Part shown: positions 15,782 to 24,602 of the stretch, piece by piece | Layout of the letters: each line of letters starts with the position of its first letter | How positions within the stretch are numbered: position 1 is the first letter of the stretch | Source of the DNA: an uncultured Desulfobacteraceae bacterium | GTDB lineage: Bacteria > Desulfobacterota > Desulfobacteria > Desulfobacterales > Desulfatirhabdiaceae | Assembly: GCA_903839535.1 (NCBI GenBank) | Contig: CAIMCT010000397.1 | Coordinates: 1-41,172 of the forward strand | DNA: 41,172 nucleotides | Reading direction: 5' to 3' | Translations under genes and position numbers: made by a program | Notes under the pieces: generated by a model | Seen by the model: only the letters and a program-made list of their open reading frames with translations | What the model was told of the DNA's origin: nothing | Database searches by the model: none

Positions 15782-18505
15782 ATGACAAAAAAATGGGTAT
15801 ATCTCTTTGATGAAGTTCAACAGGTTGAAGCGTATGTTGGCGGAAGCAGGGATGCGGTTCGCGGACTTCTGGGCGGCAAGGGTGCAAACCTTGCGGAAAT
15901 GGCCAGAATTGATGTCCCCGTACCTCCGGGATTTACCGTAACCACAGAAGCCTGCAATGCCTACCTGGCTGCAGGCAGTATTTTTCCCGAAAGCATGTGG
16001 GACCAGGAGATTCAGGCCCTTCATGAGGTTGAAGCCAGAACCGGAAAAATATTCGGTGATGCGGAAAATCCTCTTCTGGTCTCTTGCAGGTCTGGTGCCA
16101 AGTTTTCCATGCCAGGCATGATGGATACGGTTTTGAACATTGGTCTTAACGATGAAACCGCAGAAGGCATGGTACGGCTTACCCAAGATGAGCGATTTGT
16201 TTACGATGCCTACCGCCGACTGATTCAGATGTTTGGAAGCGTGGTCATGGATATTCCGGATGCGCACTTTGAAGAAGTTATCACTGCAACCAGACAGCGC
16301 GCAAGAGTTGACAGCGACGCAGAGATTTCCGGCAAAGACTGGAGAGCCGTTACCGAAGAATTCAAGAAAATTTTCAGGCGCCATTCCAAACATAAATTTC
16401 CGACAGACCCTTACGAACAACTCAGTCTGGCAACCGAAGCGGTTTTTAAAAGCTGGAATGGCAAAAGGGCTGTTGACTATCGCAACGCCGCCGGAATTGC
16501 GCATAACCTGGGTACTGCTGTCAGCATTGTAACGATGGTTTTCGGCAACATGGGCAACGACAGCGCCACCGGTGTCGCCATGACCCGCAACGGAGGCACA
16601 GGTGAGAATAAAATTGAAGGAGATTACCTGACCAACGCGCAAGGTGAAGATGTTGTGGCAGGAATTCGATTGACCAAAGACATTTTTCAGTTGAAAACGG
16701 AAATGCCCAGAGCGTACATGGAATTTGAAGCCATTGCCAAACGCCTTGAAAACCATTACCGCGAAATGCAGGATGTTGAGTTTACCATTGAAAAAGGCAA
16801 ACTGTGGATGCTGCAGACCCGCGATGGCAAGCGAACTGCTCAGGCTGCGGTCCGCATTGCCGTGGATATGGCCGAAGAAGGGTTTATAACCCGTGAAGAA
16901 GCTGTTCTCAGGGTCAGCCCGGATCATGTGGATTTTTTTCTCCACCCCCAGTTCGACAGCAAGTCTAGACAGGCTGCCAAAGCTTCGGGCGATTTCCTGG
17001 GAACCGGCTTGAATGTCTCCCCTGGCGCAGCTTTCGGCGTGGTGGCGTTGGATGCAAATCTGGCGGAATCATGGGCCAAACAGGAAGGCAAGCAGGTGAT
17101 CATGGTCAGGGCCGAAACCCGGCCGGATGATGTTCACGGCATGCTGGCGGCCCAAGGTATTCTGACCAGCCGGGGTGGCAGAACCAGCCATGCGGCATTA
17201 GTCGCCCGGCAGTTTGGAAAACCGGCAGTGGTCGGCGTAACGGATCTGAGAATTGATATGATCAAACGCCGCATCATGATGAAGGACAAGATCATTCGGG
17301 AAGGGGACTGGATATCGATTGACGGCACCGTCGGAGAAGTTTACCTTGGAAAACTCAATACAACCATTCCGGACATTAATGACCCATGGCTCATCAAGCT
17401 GCTGTCCTGGGCGGATAAATACCGGCGCCTTGGTGTCTGGGCCAATGCCGACTATCCGAGGGATGCCGCCAGGGCCAGGGAATATGGGGCGGAAGGCATC
17501 GGACTATGCCGCTCCGAACACATGTTCTTTGAAACCGAACGGCTTCCTTTTGTTCAGAAAATGATCATGACAGATCTTCCCATTGAAAGGCGTGAAGCCC
17601 TCGACATGATTCTGCCGTTTCAGCGGGAAGATTTTTATGGCATCTTCAAGATCATGGACGGGCTTCCAGTCATCGTTCGACTGCTGGATCCACCGCTTCA
17701 TGAATTCCTGCCCAATCATGTTGATTTGATACGTGATCTTGCGGATTTAAAGATTCGAATCAAACAGGCCGCCAATCTTACTGAACTTGATGAACTCCTT
17801 AACCAGATTCGAGCCAAGGAAACTGTTCTTAAAAGATTGGAGAATCTAAGAGAATCCAATCCCATGCTGGGAATGCGTGGAGTTCGTCTGGGGATTCACA
17901 TTCCGGAAGTAACCATCATGCAAGTCAAGGCGGTATTCGAGGCTGCATGCATGGCCACCAAGGAAGGCATTCATGTTCATCCGGAAATCATGATTCCGCT
18001 CACCTGCCATGTGAACGAGCTGAAGACCCAACGCGAGATACTTGAGACTGAAGCGAAAAAAGTCATGGATGAATGGGGCATGGATATCGATTATAAATTT
18101 GGGACCATGATCGAGATTCCCCGTGCAGCGCTGACAGCAGAAAAGATCGCTGAATACGCAGATTTCTTTTCTTTTGGAACAAATGATCTGACACAAACGA
18201 CTTTCGGCATTTCACGGGATGATGCGGAAGCCAGTTTTCTGGTCCACTATCTGGAAGCAGGCATTCTGCCGCACAATCCCTTTACCACCATTGATCGGGA
18301 AGGTGTGGGAGAGTTGATGAAAATCGCTCTGATCAAGGGCAGATCCGTTAAGCCCGATCTGGAATGCGGGATTTGTGGTGAACATGGCGGAGACCCCCAG
18401 TCCATTCATTTATGTCATGAACTGGGATTGACTTATGTGTCATGCTCTCCGTTCCGGGTTCCAGTTGCACGCCTGGCTGCGGCGCATGCTGCGCTGCGAA
18501 AGTAA
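15782..18505 (+). CDS. ppdK: Pyruvate, phosphate dikinase
   Basis: PPDK interconverts pyruvate, ATP and phosphate with PEP, AMP and pyrophosphate. In anaerobes it links pyruvate to gluconeogenesis or pyrophosphate-based glycolysis. The start is ATG 15782 (MTKKWVYLFDE), with AAGAGG upstream; an ATG at 15743 would add 13 residues with no ribosome site. The 907-residue length suits the family. Visible are the ATP-grasp segment GGKGANLAEM and VPVPPGFTVTTEACNAY, the phosphohistidine motif GGRTSHAALVARQFGKPAVVG, and the PEP-binding TIM-barrel end with SFGTNDLTQTTFG and the ECGICGEHGGDP cysteine loop. It is the only plus-strand gene in the first half of the window and has its own promoter. Confidence 0.97.
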   Translation: MTKKWVYLFDEVQQVEAYVGGSRDAVRGLLGGKGANLAEMARIDVPVPPGFTVTTEACNAYLAAGSIFPESMWDQEIQALHEVEARTGKIFGDAENPLLVSCRSGAKFSMPGMMDTVLNIGLNDETAEGMVRLTQDERFVYDAYRRLIQMFGSVVMDIPDAHFEEVITATRQRARVDSDAEISGKDWRAVTEEFKKIFRRHSKHKFPTDPYEQLSLATEAVFKSWNGKRAVDYRNAAGIAHNLGTAVSIVTMVFGNMGNDSATGVAMTRNGGTGENKIEGDYLTNAQGEDVVAGIRLTKDIFQLKTEMPRAYMEFEAIAKRLENHYREMQDVEFTIEKGKLWMLQTRDGKRTAQAAVRIAVDMAEEGFITREEAVLRVSPDHVDFFLHPQFDSKSRQAAKASGDFLGTGLNVSPGAAFGVVALDANLAESWAKQEGKQVIMVRAETRPDDVHGMLAAQGILTSRGGRTSHAALVARQFGKPAVVGVTDLRIDMIKRRIMMKDKIIREGDWISIDGTVGEVYLGKLNTTIPDINDPWLIKLLSWADKYRRLGVWANADYPRDAARAREYGAEGIGLCRSEHMFFETERLPFVQKMIMTDLPIERREALDMILPFQREDFYGIFKIMDGLPVIVRLLDPPLHEFLPNHVDLIRDLADLKIRIKQAANLTELDELLNQIRAKETVLKRLENLRESNPMLGMRGVRLGIHIPEVTIMQVKAVFEAACMATKEGIHVHPEIMIPLTCHVNELKTQREILETEAKKVMDEWGMDIDYKFGTMIEIPRAALTAEKIAEYADFFSFGTNDLTQTTFGISRDDAEASFLVHYLEAGILPHNPFTTIDREGVGELMKIALIKGRSVKPDLECGICGEHGGDPQSIHLCHELGLTYVSCSPFRVPVARLAAAHAALRK

Positions 18506-18537
18506 GTGCGCGAGTAGGAAAAAGAGAATTAACATGT

Positions 18538-18600
18538 ATGAACAGGATAGACAGGATAAAAAAAGCTAACAAACTGTTTTTTGTCTTTTATCCTGTTCAT
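18538..18600. repeat. Inverted repeat ATGAACAGGATA ... TATCCTGTTCAT downstream of ppdK
   Basis: Perfect 12-bp arms (18538-18549 and 18589-18600) enclose 39 bp that contain A-rich and T-rich runs. CAGGATA/TATCCTG motifs of this kind are common dispersed repeats. It lies between the convergent ends of ppdK and the REC-PAS gene and could also limit read-through from both sides. Confidence 0.55.
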
Positions 18601-18655
18601 CTTGATCAAAAGATACCAAAATTTATGAATATTGCGGCGATGTTAATATTTTTTC

Positions 18656-19447
18656 CTAATGGCTAATTTCCTCAATAACAATGATCCAACCGACAAACTC
18701 ATCATTCACTTCAAGGAGCGATACGGTATTGCGAATTTCTTTGGAATCAATGGTTGCTGAAAAAACAATTTGCTTCAACTCACGATGACGGGCGATTTTG
18801 TTTAACTCATTGGCAAGTTTGAATTTCTCTGAAGGAGGGAAAATCGTTGTTACATGGCGATTCAGAACTTCCCATAGTGATTTATGAATTATCTCCAGCC
18901 CCTGTTCATTGGCTCTGATAATTGTGGCGTCTTTGTCCGCAATAAATATTCCAACTCCGATACATTTAAGAATCGCTTCCTGAAAATCCATGGCATCAAT
19001 CAGTTCGGCTGTGGATTGTCGGGAGTACAGTTTTACAGGTTCAAGGACTTCCGTATGATCAGGAAACGGAAAAGACTGTTCTTCCAGCTTGTCCATAAAC
19101 CGGTTGATATGACCAGACATTGTTCCGATAGGGCCTTTTGCAATATAAAAATCAGCGCCGAATTTATGGATATTTTCAATTTGTTCAATCAATGTCCCGG
19201 ATAATACAACAATCGGGAACCTGGCATCGGGAAACTGCTGTCGGGTATATTGGATCATCTGTCTGCCGTCGATCTTGGGCATGACCATATCCACAAATAA
19301 AACATCTACAGGTTTTTCAGTAAGTATGGTGATACCTTCCTTGCCATCATAAGCCTTGAAGACTTCATACCCGCGTTTCTGAAGAATCCCGGCCAGAAAC
19401 TCGACAAAAAAGAAATCGTTATCCACTACCAGCGCGTTTTTAGCCAT
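18656..19447 (-). CDS. Response regulator with REC and PAS domains
   Basis: The 263-residue product has an N-terminal receiver domain (residues 5-118): acidic pocket VDND at 8-11, phosphoacceptor Asp53 in VLFVDMVMPKIDG, conserved Ser84 in VVLSG and Lys in FYIAKG. A PAS-like domain (about 150-262) follows, with AILKCIGVGIFIADKDATIIRANE and a closing GWIIVIEEIS strand. There is no HTH, GGDEF or HATPase, so output is probably by protein contact. It is the last gene of the roadblock-MglA-GspE set, 75 bp after the ATPase gene. It is a plausible controller of pilus or polarity function; its kinase is not in the window. Confidence 0.85.
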   Translation of the reverse strand: MAKNALVVDNDFFFVEFLAGILQKRGYEVFKAYDGKEGITILTEKPVDVLFVDMVMPKIDGRQMIQYTRQQFPDARFPIVVLSGTLIEQIENIHKFGADFYIAKGPIGTMSGHINRFMDKLEEQSFPFPDHTEVLEPVKLYSRQSTAELIDAMDFQEAILKCIGVGIFIADKDATIIRANEQGLEIIHKSLWEVLNRHVTTIFPPSEKFKLANELNKIARHRELKQIVFSATIDSKEIRNTVSLLEVNDEFVGWIIVIEEISH

Positions 19448-19521
19448 TGTTTTACCTTATAAATTGCAGAGACTCTGCAGTTGTAATATAGACTTACTGG
19501 ACTTCTATTGACTGAAAAAGG

Positions 19522-21891
19522 TCACCCGATACAGACCCTGTTAACCTCTTTCATATCAGTAAAACCTTTAATAACCTTTTGTATTGCATCCTGTTTCAAA
19601 GTGATCATTCCTTCACCGGCTGCATGAATTAAAATATCTTCAGCAGATGCCTGCTTTTTAATCAACCGCTTGATCTCACGGGTTCCTTCCAGGAGTTCAT
19701 GAATTCCCATCCGACCCTTGTATCCGCTTCCTGAGCAGGTATCACAGCCTGCAGAACGATAGAGGACAAAATCATGGGTATTGGCTATACCGGTCAGTTT
19801 GAAGGCTTCAGAACCGTAAGAAGCTACAATATCAGCAAATTCTTCCTCAGTTGGAGAATAGCTCTGACGACATTTGGTGCAAAGGGTTCTGACGAGCCGC
19901 TGAGCCAGAACGCCCAAAAAAGCATCTGAAAAGTTCAGGGGATTCATACCCATGTCCAAAAGCCGGGTAATGGTTTCGGGTGCGCTGTTGGTATGCAGGG
20001 TCGAAAACACAAGATGCCCGGTTAACGAAGCCTCAATTCCGATGGATGCCGTCTCTTTATCGCGCATTTCACCAATCATGATCACATCAGGATCTGCCCG
20101 AAGAAAAGATCGCATGACCCTGGCGAAATCCAGGCCAATTCGAGGTTTTATCTCAACCTGTCGCAGCCCGTCCTGCGTAATTTCAACCGGATCCTCAGCA
20201 GTCCATATCTTGATGCCGGGTTTATTGATGTGCCCTAATGCGGCATGAAGGGTTGTAGTTTTCCCGGAACCCGTCGGACCCACTACCAGAATCATGCCAT
20301 AAGGTTGAATCAACAATTTTTCCATGATCTTCAGATTTCGCTCATTCAATCCCATTTGCACCAGTTTCATGGCCCCTGCCTTTGCCAAAAGCCTCAGCAC
20401 TGCATCTTCAAATCCGCCCGTTGATGGAATGGTCGCCACCCTAAGCTCAAAAGGTGGAACACCTTTTCTACGAAACTTTATTTTCCCGTCCTGAGGCAGC
20501 CTGCGCTCGGATATATCAAGATTGCACATGATCTTGATTCGGGACAAAATCCCTCTGGCCATTGTGTTCGGAACTTTCAGATACTCCTGACAAACACCAT
20601 CCATTCGGAACCTGATCCCCGTTTTATTAGTAACAGGCGATGGTTCAATGTGAATATCCGAAACACCGCTCCGGTAAGCCACCACCAGAATCTGATCCAC
20701 CAGACGGACCACCTGGCTGGTGGATTCATCCATAGACTCAACCGCCTCCTCATTTTCTTCATCAAAGCTGATATCAGGAACAATCTCATCAAAATCTATA
20801 GACGATTCCTTGGAATCTATCGGCTTCTCTTCGTAAAACATGTTAATAAACTGAATGATATCTTCTTTGATTCCTACTAAAAGCTCAATATCGGGGATTT
20901 TGATCAGAGCTTTTATATCATCGGTTTTTCGGATGTCCTTGGGGTCATCCACAATGATTTTCATGACGTTTTTCCCCCAGTCCAGGGGAACCCATACATT
21001 ATGAATCAGAAAAGATTTTTTTAGTCTTCGAATGAGTTCGAAAGGAACGGGATGTTTGGGGTCAAAGGATACGAATGGACAGCCGTAAAACGCGGAAAGG
21101 GATTTGCCGATATCTTCTTTTTTCAAGTGGAACTCTTCCATAAGAATAAATTCCACGCTTTTTCGAGTTTTTTGATAAATGACCAGAGCTTTCTGAAGTT
21201 GCCCTGGAGTAATTAATTTTTGATGAATCAGATAATCGTACCGCGATCCCGGCGCCAGTTGCACCATAAGGGCATTCAGTCTCAACTCGATCTTTTTGTC
21301 CCCCTGATCCATTTCAAGAGCAGATTTATACAATTCAATCGCATAATCCTTTTGCTCCAGTTTTTCAAACTCAAGCCCCATAGTGAAAACCAGATTGGCT
21401 TGTTCAGGCTTCCCAATAGCATGGGCATGAATCAGGCTGGAAAAATGATCCACAACTTGGCGCGGGGTGAGAAGTTGAAACAGACAGTTCATGAGCCGAT
21501 TCACCAGATCTGGAGCAAAAGGATTCTTGGCGAATGCTTTTTCATACTCAATGACAGACTCTTTAAATAGTCCAAGTTCTTTAAGGGCGGCTGCGCTTTC
21601 CATCAGAGTTTCAGGAGTTTCATCAGCAATGGGGCTGGCTTGAAGAATGGAAAGCTCTTTCTGGGAAACTTTGCCAACATCTTCTTTCTCCAGTTCCTGG
21701 ATTTGCGTACGAAGGGAAGTAGCCCTGCTTTGAATATTCTCTTCTATTTGCGGATCCGAGATACTTGAGTCTGAAAGCAAGTGGCAATAGATTTCCAGAC
21801 TGGCTTCCAAAAGCCCCATGGACTGATACATCTCAGCCTCACGAATCTTGGTATTCAGATCTGACTGGTTATGGGCGGCAGTAGCACTCAT
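19522..21891 (-). CDS. GspE/PilB-like secretion or pilus ATPase with N-terminal TPR-like region
   Basis: The 789-residue product has helical TPR-like repeats (about 95-205), a degenerate MshEN-like segment (215-275), and a C-terminal type II/IV ATPase (from about 390). Motifs: SDIHIEPS, Walker A GPTGSGKTT (538-546), Asp box AEDPVE, Walker B RADPDVIMIGEMRD (599-611), His box STLHTNSA, and a tetracysteine zinc site (CTKC near 671 and CDTC near 717). It powers type IV pilus extension, type II secretion, or a related machine. Pilin and inner-membrane PilC genes are absent, so the target lies elsewhere. The long TPR leader is not usual for PilB. It sits in the MglA/roadblock operon, which suggests polarity-controlled motility. 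Confidence 0.9.
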   Translation of the reverse strand: MSATAAHNQSDLNTKIREAEMYQSMGLLEASLEIYCHLLSDSSISDPQIEENIQSRATSLRTQIQELEKEDVGKVSQKELSILQASPIADETPETLMESAAALKELGLFKESVIEYEKAFAKNPFAPDLVNRLMNCLFQLLTPRQVVDHFSSLIHAHAIGKPEQANLVFTMGLEFEKLEQKDYAIELYKSALEMDQGDKKIELRLNALMVQLAPGSRYDYLIHQKLITPGQLQKALVIYQKTRKSVEFILMEEFHLKKEDIGKSLSAFYGCPFVSFDPKHPVPFELIRRLKKSFLIHNVWVPLDWGKNVMKIIVDDPKDIRKTDDIKALIKIPDIELLVGIKEDIIQFINMFYEEKPIDSKESSIDFDEIVPDISFDEENEEAVESMDESTSQVVRLVDQILVVAYRSGVSDIHIEPSPVTNKTGIRFRMDGVCQEYLKVPNTMARGILSRIKIMCNLDISERRLPQDGKIKFRRKGVPPFELRVATIPSTGGFEDAVLRLLAKAGAMKLVQMGLNERNLKIMEKLLIQPYGMILVVGPTGSGKTTTLHAALGHINKPGIKIWTAEDPVEITQDGLRQVEIKPRIGLDFARVMRSFLRADPDVIMIGEMRDKETASIGIEASLTGHLVFSTLHTNSAPETITRLLDMGMNPLNFSDAFLGVLAQRLVRTLCTKCRQSYSPTEEEFADIVASYGSEAFKLTGIANTHDFVLYRSAGCDTCSGSGYKGRMGIHELLEGTREIKRLIKKQASAEDILIHAAGEGMITLKQDAIQKVIKGFTDMKEVNRVCIG

Positions 21892-22042
21892 TATTTTAAA
21901 AACCTCAGCCAGAAAACTTGAAACTCTGGCGGTTTCAAAGGGTTTGAAAATACTTTACAGGAATAGCGAAATAGCCTTTGGCTGCTGGAATAGTCATTTC
22001 AGGGTCTATCGCCTGAGTGCAGGAAGTGGATCGGAAGGGTTT

Positions 22043-22216
22043 TTAATTCCCTCTTTCATCTGCTTTATCCACCTGTTCAGTTTGACTGCTCTCTAAAACA
22101 GATTGTGGAATCTTAAAAATATCATGACAGTTTCGGCATTTAAATTCTGCCGGAATGGTGGATAGTTGTTGCGGGAGAATATATTTTTCTCCGCATTCTT
22201 CACAAAATATTACCAT
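22043..22216 (-). CDS. 57-residue zinc-ribbon protein (MJ0042-type)
   Basis: ATG at 22216, stop at 22043-22045. The N-terminal 38 residues form a complete CxxC...CxxC zinc ribbon (MVIFCEECGEKYILP and FKCRNCHDIFKIP; Cys 5, 8, 27 and 30), followed by an acidic tail. Ribbons of this MJ0042 type are frequent at the N-terminus of myxobacterial and deltaproteobacterial regulators. Here the ribbon stands alone between the GspE-like ATPase and the unknown 228-residue gene, in the same direction. The ribosome site (GAGAGG) is 16 nt upstream, which is rather far; the upstream in-frame TAA rules out a longer start. Function unknown; a protein adaptor is possible. Confidence 0.8.
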   Translation of the reverse strand: MVIFCEECGEKYILPQQLSTIPAEFKCRNCHDIFKIPQSVLESSQTEQVDKADERGN

Positions 22217-22243
22217 AAGCGTTTTGGATTATCCTCTCTTTTG

Positions 22244-22930
22244 TCACAACTTGAGTTCAGATCTTAGCGCAGTGAACTCTGTACGAATGTTTTTTTTAAT
22301 CTCTTCAAGGGCATAAAGGACAGCTTCAAGGGAAGGCATCCGTTCTTTATCAGACACAATATTGGCGCGGATCGCCGGATCATAAGAAGGGCAGTCCGAA
22401 GTGGAGGTGGGTTCGGAACCCGCCCCTACACCTGATTTTTCGGCAAGATACCCAGTCATGGGCTTGGAAGGTACAGCCAGTTTTTCCTTTAGTTTCATGA
22501 ACTGAGCGACTTCATCAACAAGAATGTTTCGCCTGACAGTTTCTGAAATTCCTTTGGACAGCAGAAGAATTTCCAGGTCACGATATATGGATTGCAGCAG
22601 TTTGATGGAATCCGGGTGGGTCAGGGCTTTTTTTTGCAGGATATACTTTCCAAGTGCTTCCAGTAATTGAAGTGATTTCACCACGATCTTGTCCTGTTTA
22701 AAAACAGCCTTTAGCCGGTTCAGCTCTTGAATAAACTCTTTTAAAATTGGATCGTTAATTTCCCATTCCATGGACAGAACAATGGATTTCAGGGATGTCA
22801 GAGGCGACACAGACGAACTCTCCATTTCTGAATTACCTGGTGAAAGCACAGTTGGGCTGTCATGACCCAAAAGATCATCCAATTGTTTTTCAATTTCTGA
22901 GCCGCGGGTTCCAACACGTTTTGAATGCAT
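22244..22930 (-). CDS. Protein of unknown function in the MglA/GspE operon, with in-frame repeat insertion
   Basis: I do not recognise the family. The 228-residue product is mostly helical and soluble. It has a polar N-terminus (residues 1-45), a helical block with conserved-looking hydrophobic spacing (50-160, such as PILKEFIQELNRLKAVFKQD and KSLQLLEALGKYILQKKA), a low-complexity stretch (172-188, GVGAGSEPTSTSDC), and a C-terminal amphipathic helix (EAVLYALEEIKKNIRTEFTAL). The low-complexity stretch is encoded by a GGGGCGGGTTC/GAACCCACC palindrome. It starts 15 bp after the mglA stop, so it is surely cotranscribed; a scaffold or effector of the MglA GTPase is a guess from position only. Confidence 0.75.
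   Translation of the reverse strand: MHSKRVGTRGSEIEKQLDDLLGHDSPTVLSPGNSEMESSSVSPLTSLKSIVLSMEWEINDPILKEFIQELNRLKAVFKQDKIVVKSLQLLEALGKYILQKKALTHPDSIKLLQSIYRDLEILLLSKGISETVRRNILVDEVAQFMKLKEKLAVPSKPMTGYLAEKSGVGAGSEPTSTSDCPSYDPAIRANIVSDKERMPSLEAVLYALEEIKKNIRTEFTALRSELKL
22402..22431. repeat. GTAGGGGC-class palindrome inside the unknown gene at 22244-22930
   Basis: GTGGAGGTGGGTTC and GAACCCGCCCCTAC form an imperfect palindrome. The same class lies in the NRPS (8011-8044) and intergenically (15522-15549). It encodes the SGVGAGSEPTST stretch, which looks unlike the rest of the protein. It shows that in-frame repeat insertion is not limited to the NRPS. Confidence 0.65.
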
Positions 22931-22945
22931 GAAATGCTTCTCCTG

Positions 22946-23548
22946 TTATAGCCTCTTCTGAAAAGATGCAATCGTAAGGGCAATGACTCTTTTAAGGGTA
23001 AGCACAACATTATCCCCATTTAATGCGCTTGCGGGAAATGAAGGGACTTTTAACTGGCGATTCAGATCATTTTCAAGGGTTTCAAGGGAAAGAATGGGAA
23101 TTCCAGGTTCGTCCAGATCCCTTTTGTTGTATTGCAGAACAAGAGGAACATGAAAAATATCTTTTTTGTGAGCAGCCAGGTTAATCTGGAGATTTTTTAG
23201 GGAAATCAGATTCTTTTCCCGCTGAACCGCCAACGAATCCGCTACAAATACGATGCCGTCAACCCCCTTTAAAACAAGCCTTCGAGTAGCATCATATTTC
23301 ACCTGTCCTGGAACAGTATATAGTTGCACTCGAGTCGAATACCCCATGATCTTGCCGACATCAAATGGAAGAAAATCAAAAAAAAGGGTTCGATCTCCAT
23401 GTGTCTTAATACTGACCATATCTGAAGGGATACGATCTCGAAACTGCTTATAGATATACTCCAGGTTGGAAGTTTTCCCACCTCGGCCAGGTCCGTAATA
23501 AACAATTTTGGCCTGAATCTCTTTATTTTTCATATTGATAAATGCCAA
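22946..23548 (-). CDS. mglA: MglA-type small Ras-like GTPase (polarity switch)
   Basis: MglA GTPases set cell polarity and direct type IV pili or gliding motors; roadblock proteins such as MglB act as GAPs. The 200-residue product begins MAFINMKNKEIQAKIVYYGPG, matching the MglA N-terminus, so the TTG at 23548 (with GGAAGG 10 nt upstream) is the right start. Motifs: P-loop GPGRGGKTSN (residues 19-28), switch II TVPGQVKYDATRRLVLKG, VDGIVFVADS, and G4 NKRDL. The family's Phe/Leu pair after the P-loop Gly is replaced by Arg-Gly. The roadblock gene is 42 bp upstream and the GspE-like ATPase is downstream, a typical MglA neighbourhood. Confidence 0.92.
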   Translation of the reverse strand: MAFINMKNKEIQAKIVYYGPGRGGKTSNLEYIYKQFRDRIPSDMVSIKTHGDRTLFFDFLPFDVGKIMGYSTRVQLYTVPGQVKYDATRRLVLKGVDGIVFVADSLAVQREKNLISLKNLQINLAAHKKDIFHVPLVLQYNKRDLDEPGIPILSLETLENDLNRQLKVPSFPASALNGDNVVLTLKRVIALTIASFQKRL

Positions 23549-23590
23549 TGGAGAAATTCCTTCCTGATAGATTCTTCAATAGATTGTTTT

Positions 23591-24019
23591 TTAGGTGGAT
23601 TTCCAAATTTGCTGGATTTTCAATATGGCGTCAGCCACTTTCATGCGCAGAAGCCCCAAAATAATTTCTTTTCCAAATACTGAGATGATCAGCAATTCGT
23701 TATTCACTTTGCTGAAGTATAAACTTCCTGTTTCGCCCTTATGAAAAAGCAGGGCGAATTCTTCCTGGCCCACAATTTTCGCCATTGCCTCAACAGCCCC
23801 GAAATTAGCCGCTGAAAGGGCTGCCAGAGAATAGACATCAATCTGGGATCGTCCGTCATCCCCTTGCGCGATGATGTTGCCGGCAAAGTCAATCAGCAAG
23901 ACACAGTGAACGCCGCTTGCAATCAGATCTGTAAGAAGAATCTGTTCAATTTTATCCAACTGATCTTGCCCAGGTGCGTATTCCGTTAAGTTCATTGATT
24001 TTTCATGATGAGGAGCCAC
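23591..24019 (-). CDS. Roadblock/LC7 domain protein (MglB-like)
   Basis: The 142-residue product carries one roadblock/LC7 fold (about residues 20-135): IASGVHCVLLIDFAGNIIAQGD, LAALSAANFGAVEAMAKIVG, ALLFHKGETGSLYFSKV and LLIISVFGKEIILGLLRM. MglB-type dimers stimulate GTP hydrolysis by MglA and mark the lagging pole. The start is taken as GTG 24019, with a perfect GGAGG 9 nt upstream; ATG 23995 would remove 8 residues but lacks a good site. It is the first gene of the minus-strand operon with mglA immediately downstream. Whether it is a GAP or another roadblock partner cannot be told from sequence. Confidence 0.9.
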   Translation of the reverse strand: MAPHHEKSMNLTEYAPGQDQLDKIEQILLTDLIASGVHCVLLIDFAGNIIAQGDDGRSQIDVYSLAALSAANFGAVEAMAKIVGQEEFALLFHKGETGSLYFSKVNNELLIISVFGKEIILGLLRMKVADAILKIQQIWKST

Positions 24020-24168
24020 CGATCATATCCTCCACCCATTAAGTTGTATATGACTCTGCTTGCATAAGAAAATTATGAAGGTTGAAGGATGAATTATGAA
24101 GGAAAATATTCCGCTTTCATCCTTTTTCATACTTCATCCATCATAATTCATACTTTATAAAAATTCCC

Positions 24169-24516
24169 TTATGCTTCGGTGTCACAGCAGCATTCGGACT
24201 CATACCACAAATCAATTGTGTGGCCCACTGTAAATTCCTTGATATCTGTCCGTGATTTGAACCAGTCTGAAACAAATTCCATGTCCGCGACATCCGGGCA
24301 GGAATATCGTTTGTTTCTGGCAATGACCCCGTCCCAGGCATCCTCAACGGAACAGCCGCCTATGAATACGAGCCCTCTGGACTCAATCGCATCCAGGAAG
24401 TCCTGAATAAATTTGTCAAAATCCGCTTCCGGTAATTCCTGATTTTTCCAGGTGATCTCGAATCCTGTTTCTTTAAATTCTCCCAAATTCAGTTTTTTTC
24501 TGATTCGTTTTTTCAT
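24169..24516 (-). CDS. YggL family (DUF469) protein
   Basis: The 115-residue product begins MKKRIRKKLNLGEFKETGFEI, the signature N-terminus of YggL (basic leader, RLRKK-like motif, EFxExGF), followed by DFLDAIESRGLVFIGG and DAWDGVIARN. E. coli YggL is reported to bind the 50S ribosomal subunit. The C-terminus is unusual in ending with an acidic, cysteine-rich tail (ESECCCDTEA), which may bind metal. It stands alone between the roadblock operon and ispD; its neighbours give no function hint. Confidence 0.78.
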   Translation of the reverse strand: MKKRIRKKLNLGEFKETGFEITWKNQELPEADFDKFIQDFLDAIESRGLVFIGGCSVEDAWDGVIARNKRYSCPDVADMEFVSDWFKSRTDIKEFTVGHTIDLWYESECCCDTEA

Positions 24517-24602
24517 TCAATAACTCCTTGTTATATGGGTAATACGTTTGTGTTAATGTGAAAATAAATGGGACCGTTTATGACTTATCTCTTATATTTC
24601 GT

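Noticed and set aside
15758-16945. 395-codon minus-strand ORF opposite ppdK
   Set aside because: It is a shadow of the strongly conserved ppdK frame and has no domain or ribosome site.
24060-24168. ATGAATTATGAAGG / TTCATAATTCAT repeats near the roadblock and yggL genes
   Set aside because: Short AT-rich inverted text, common in intergenic DNA; too little to call an element or a terminator.
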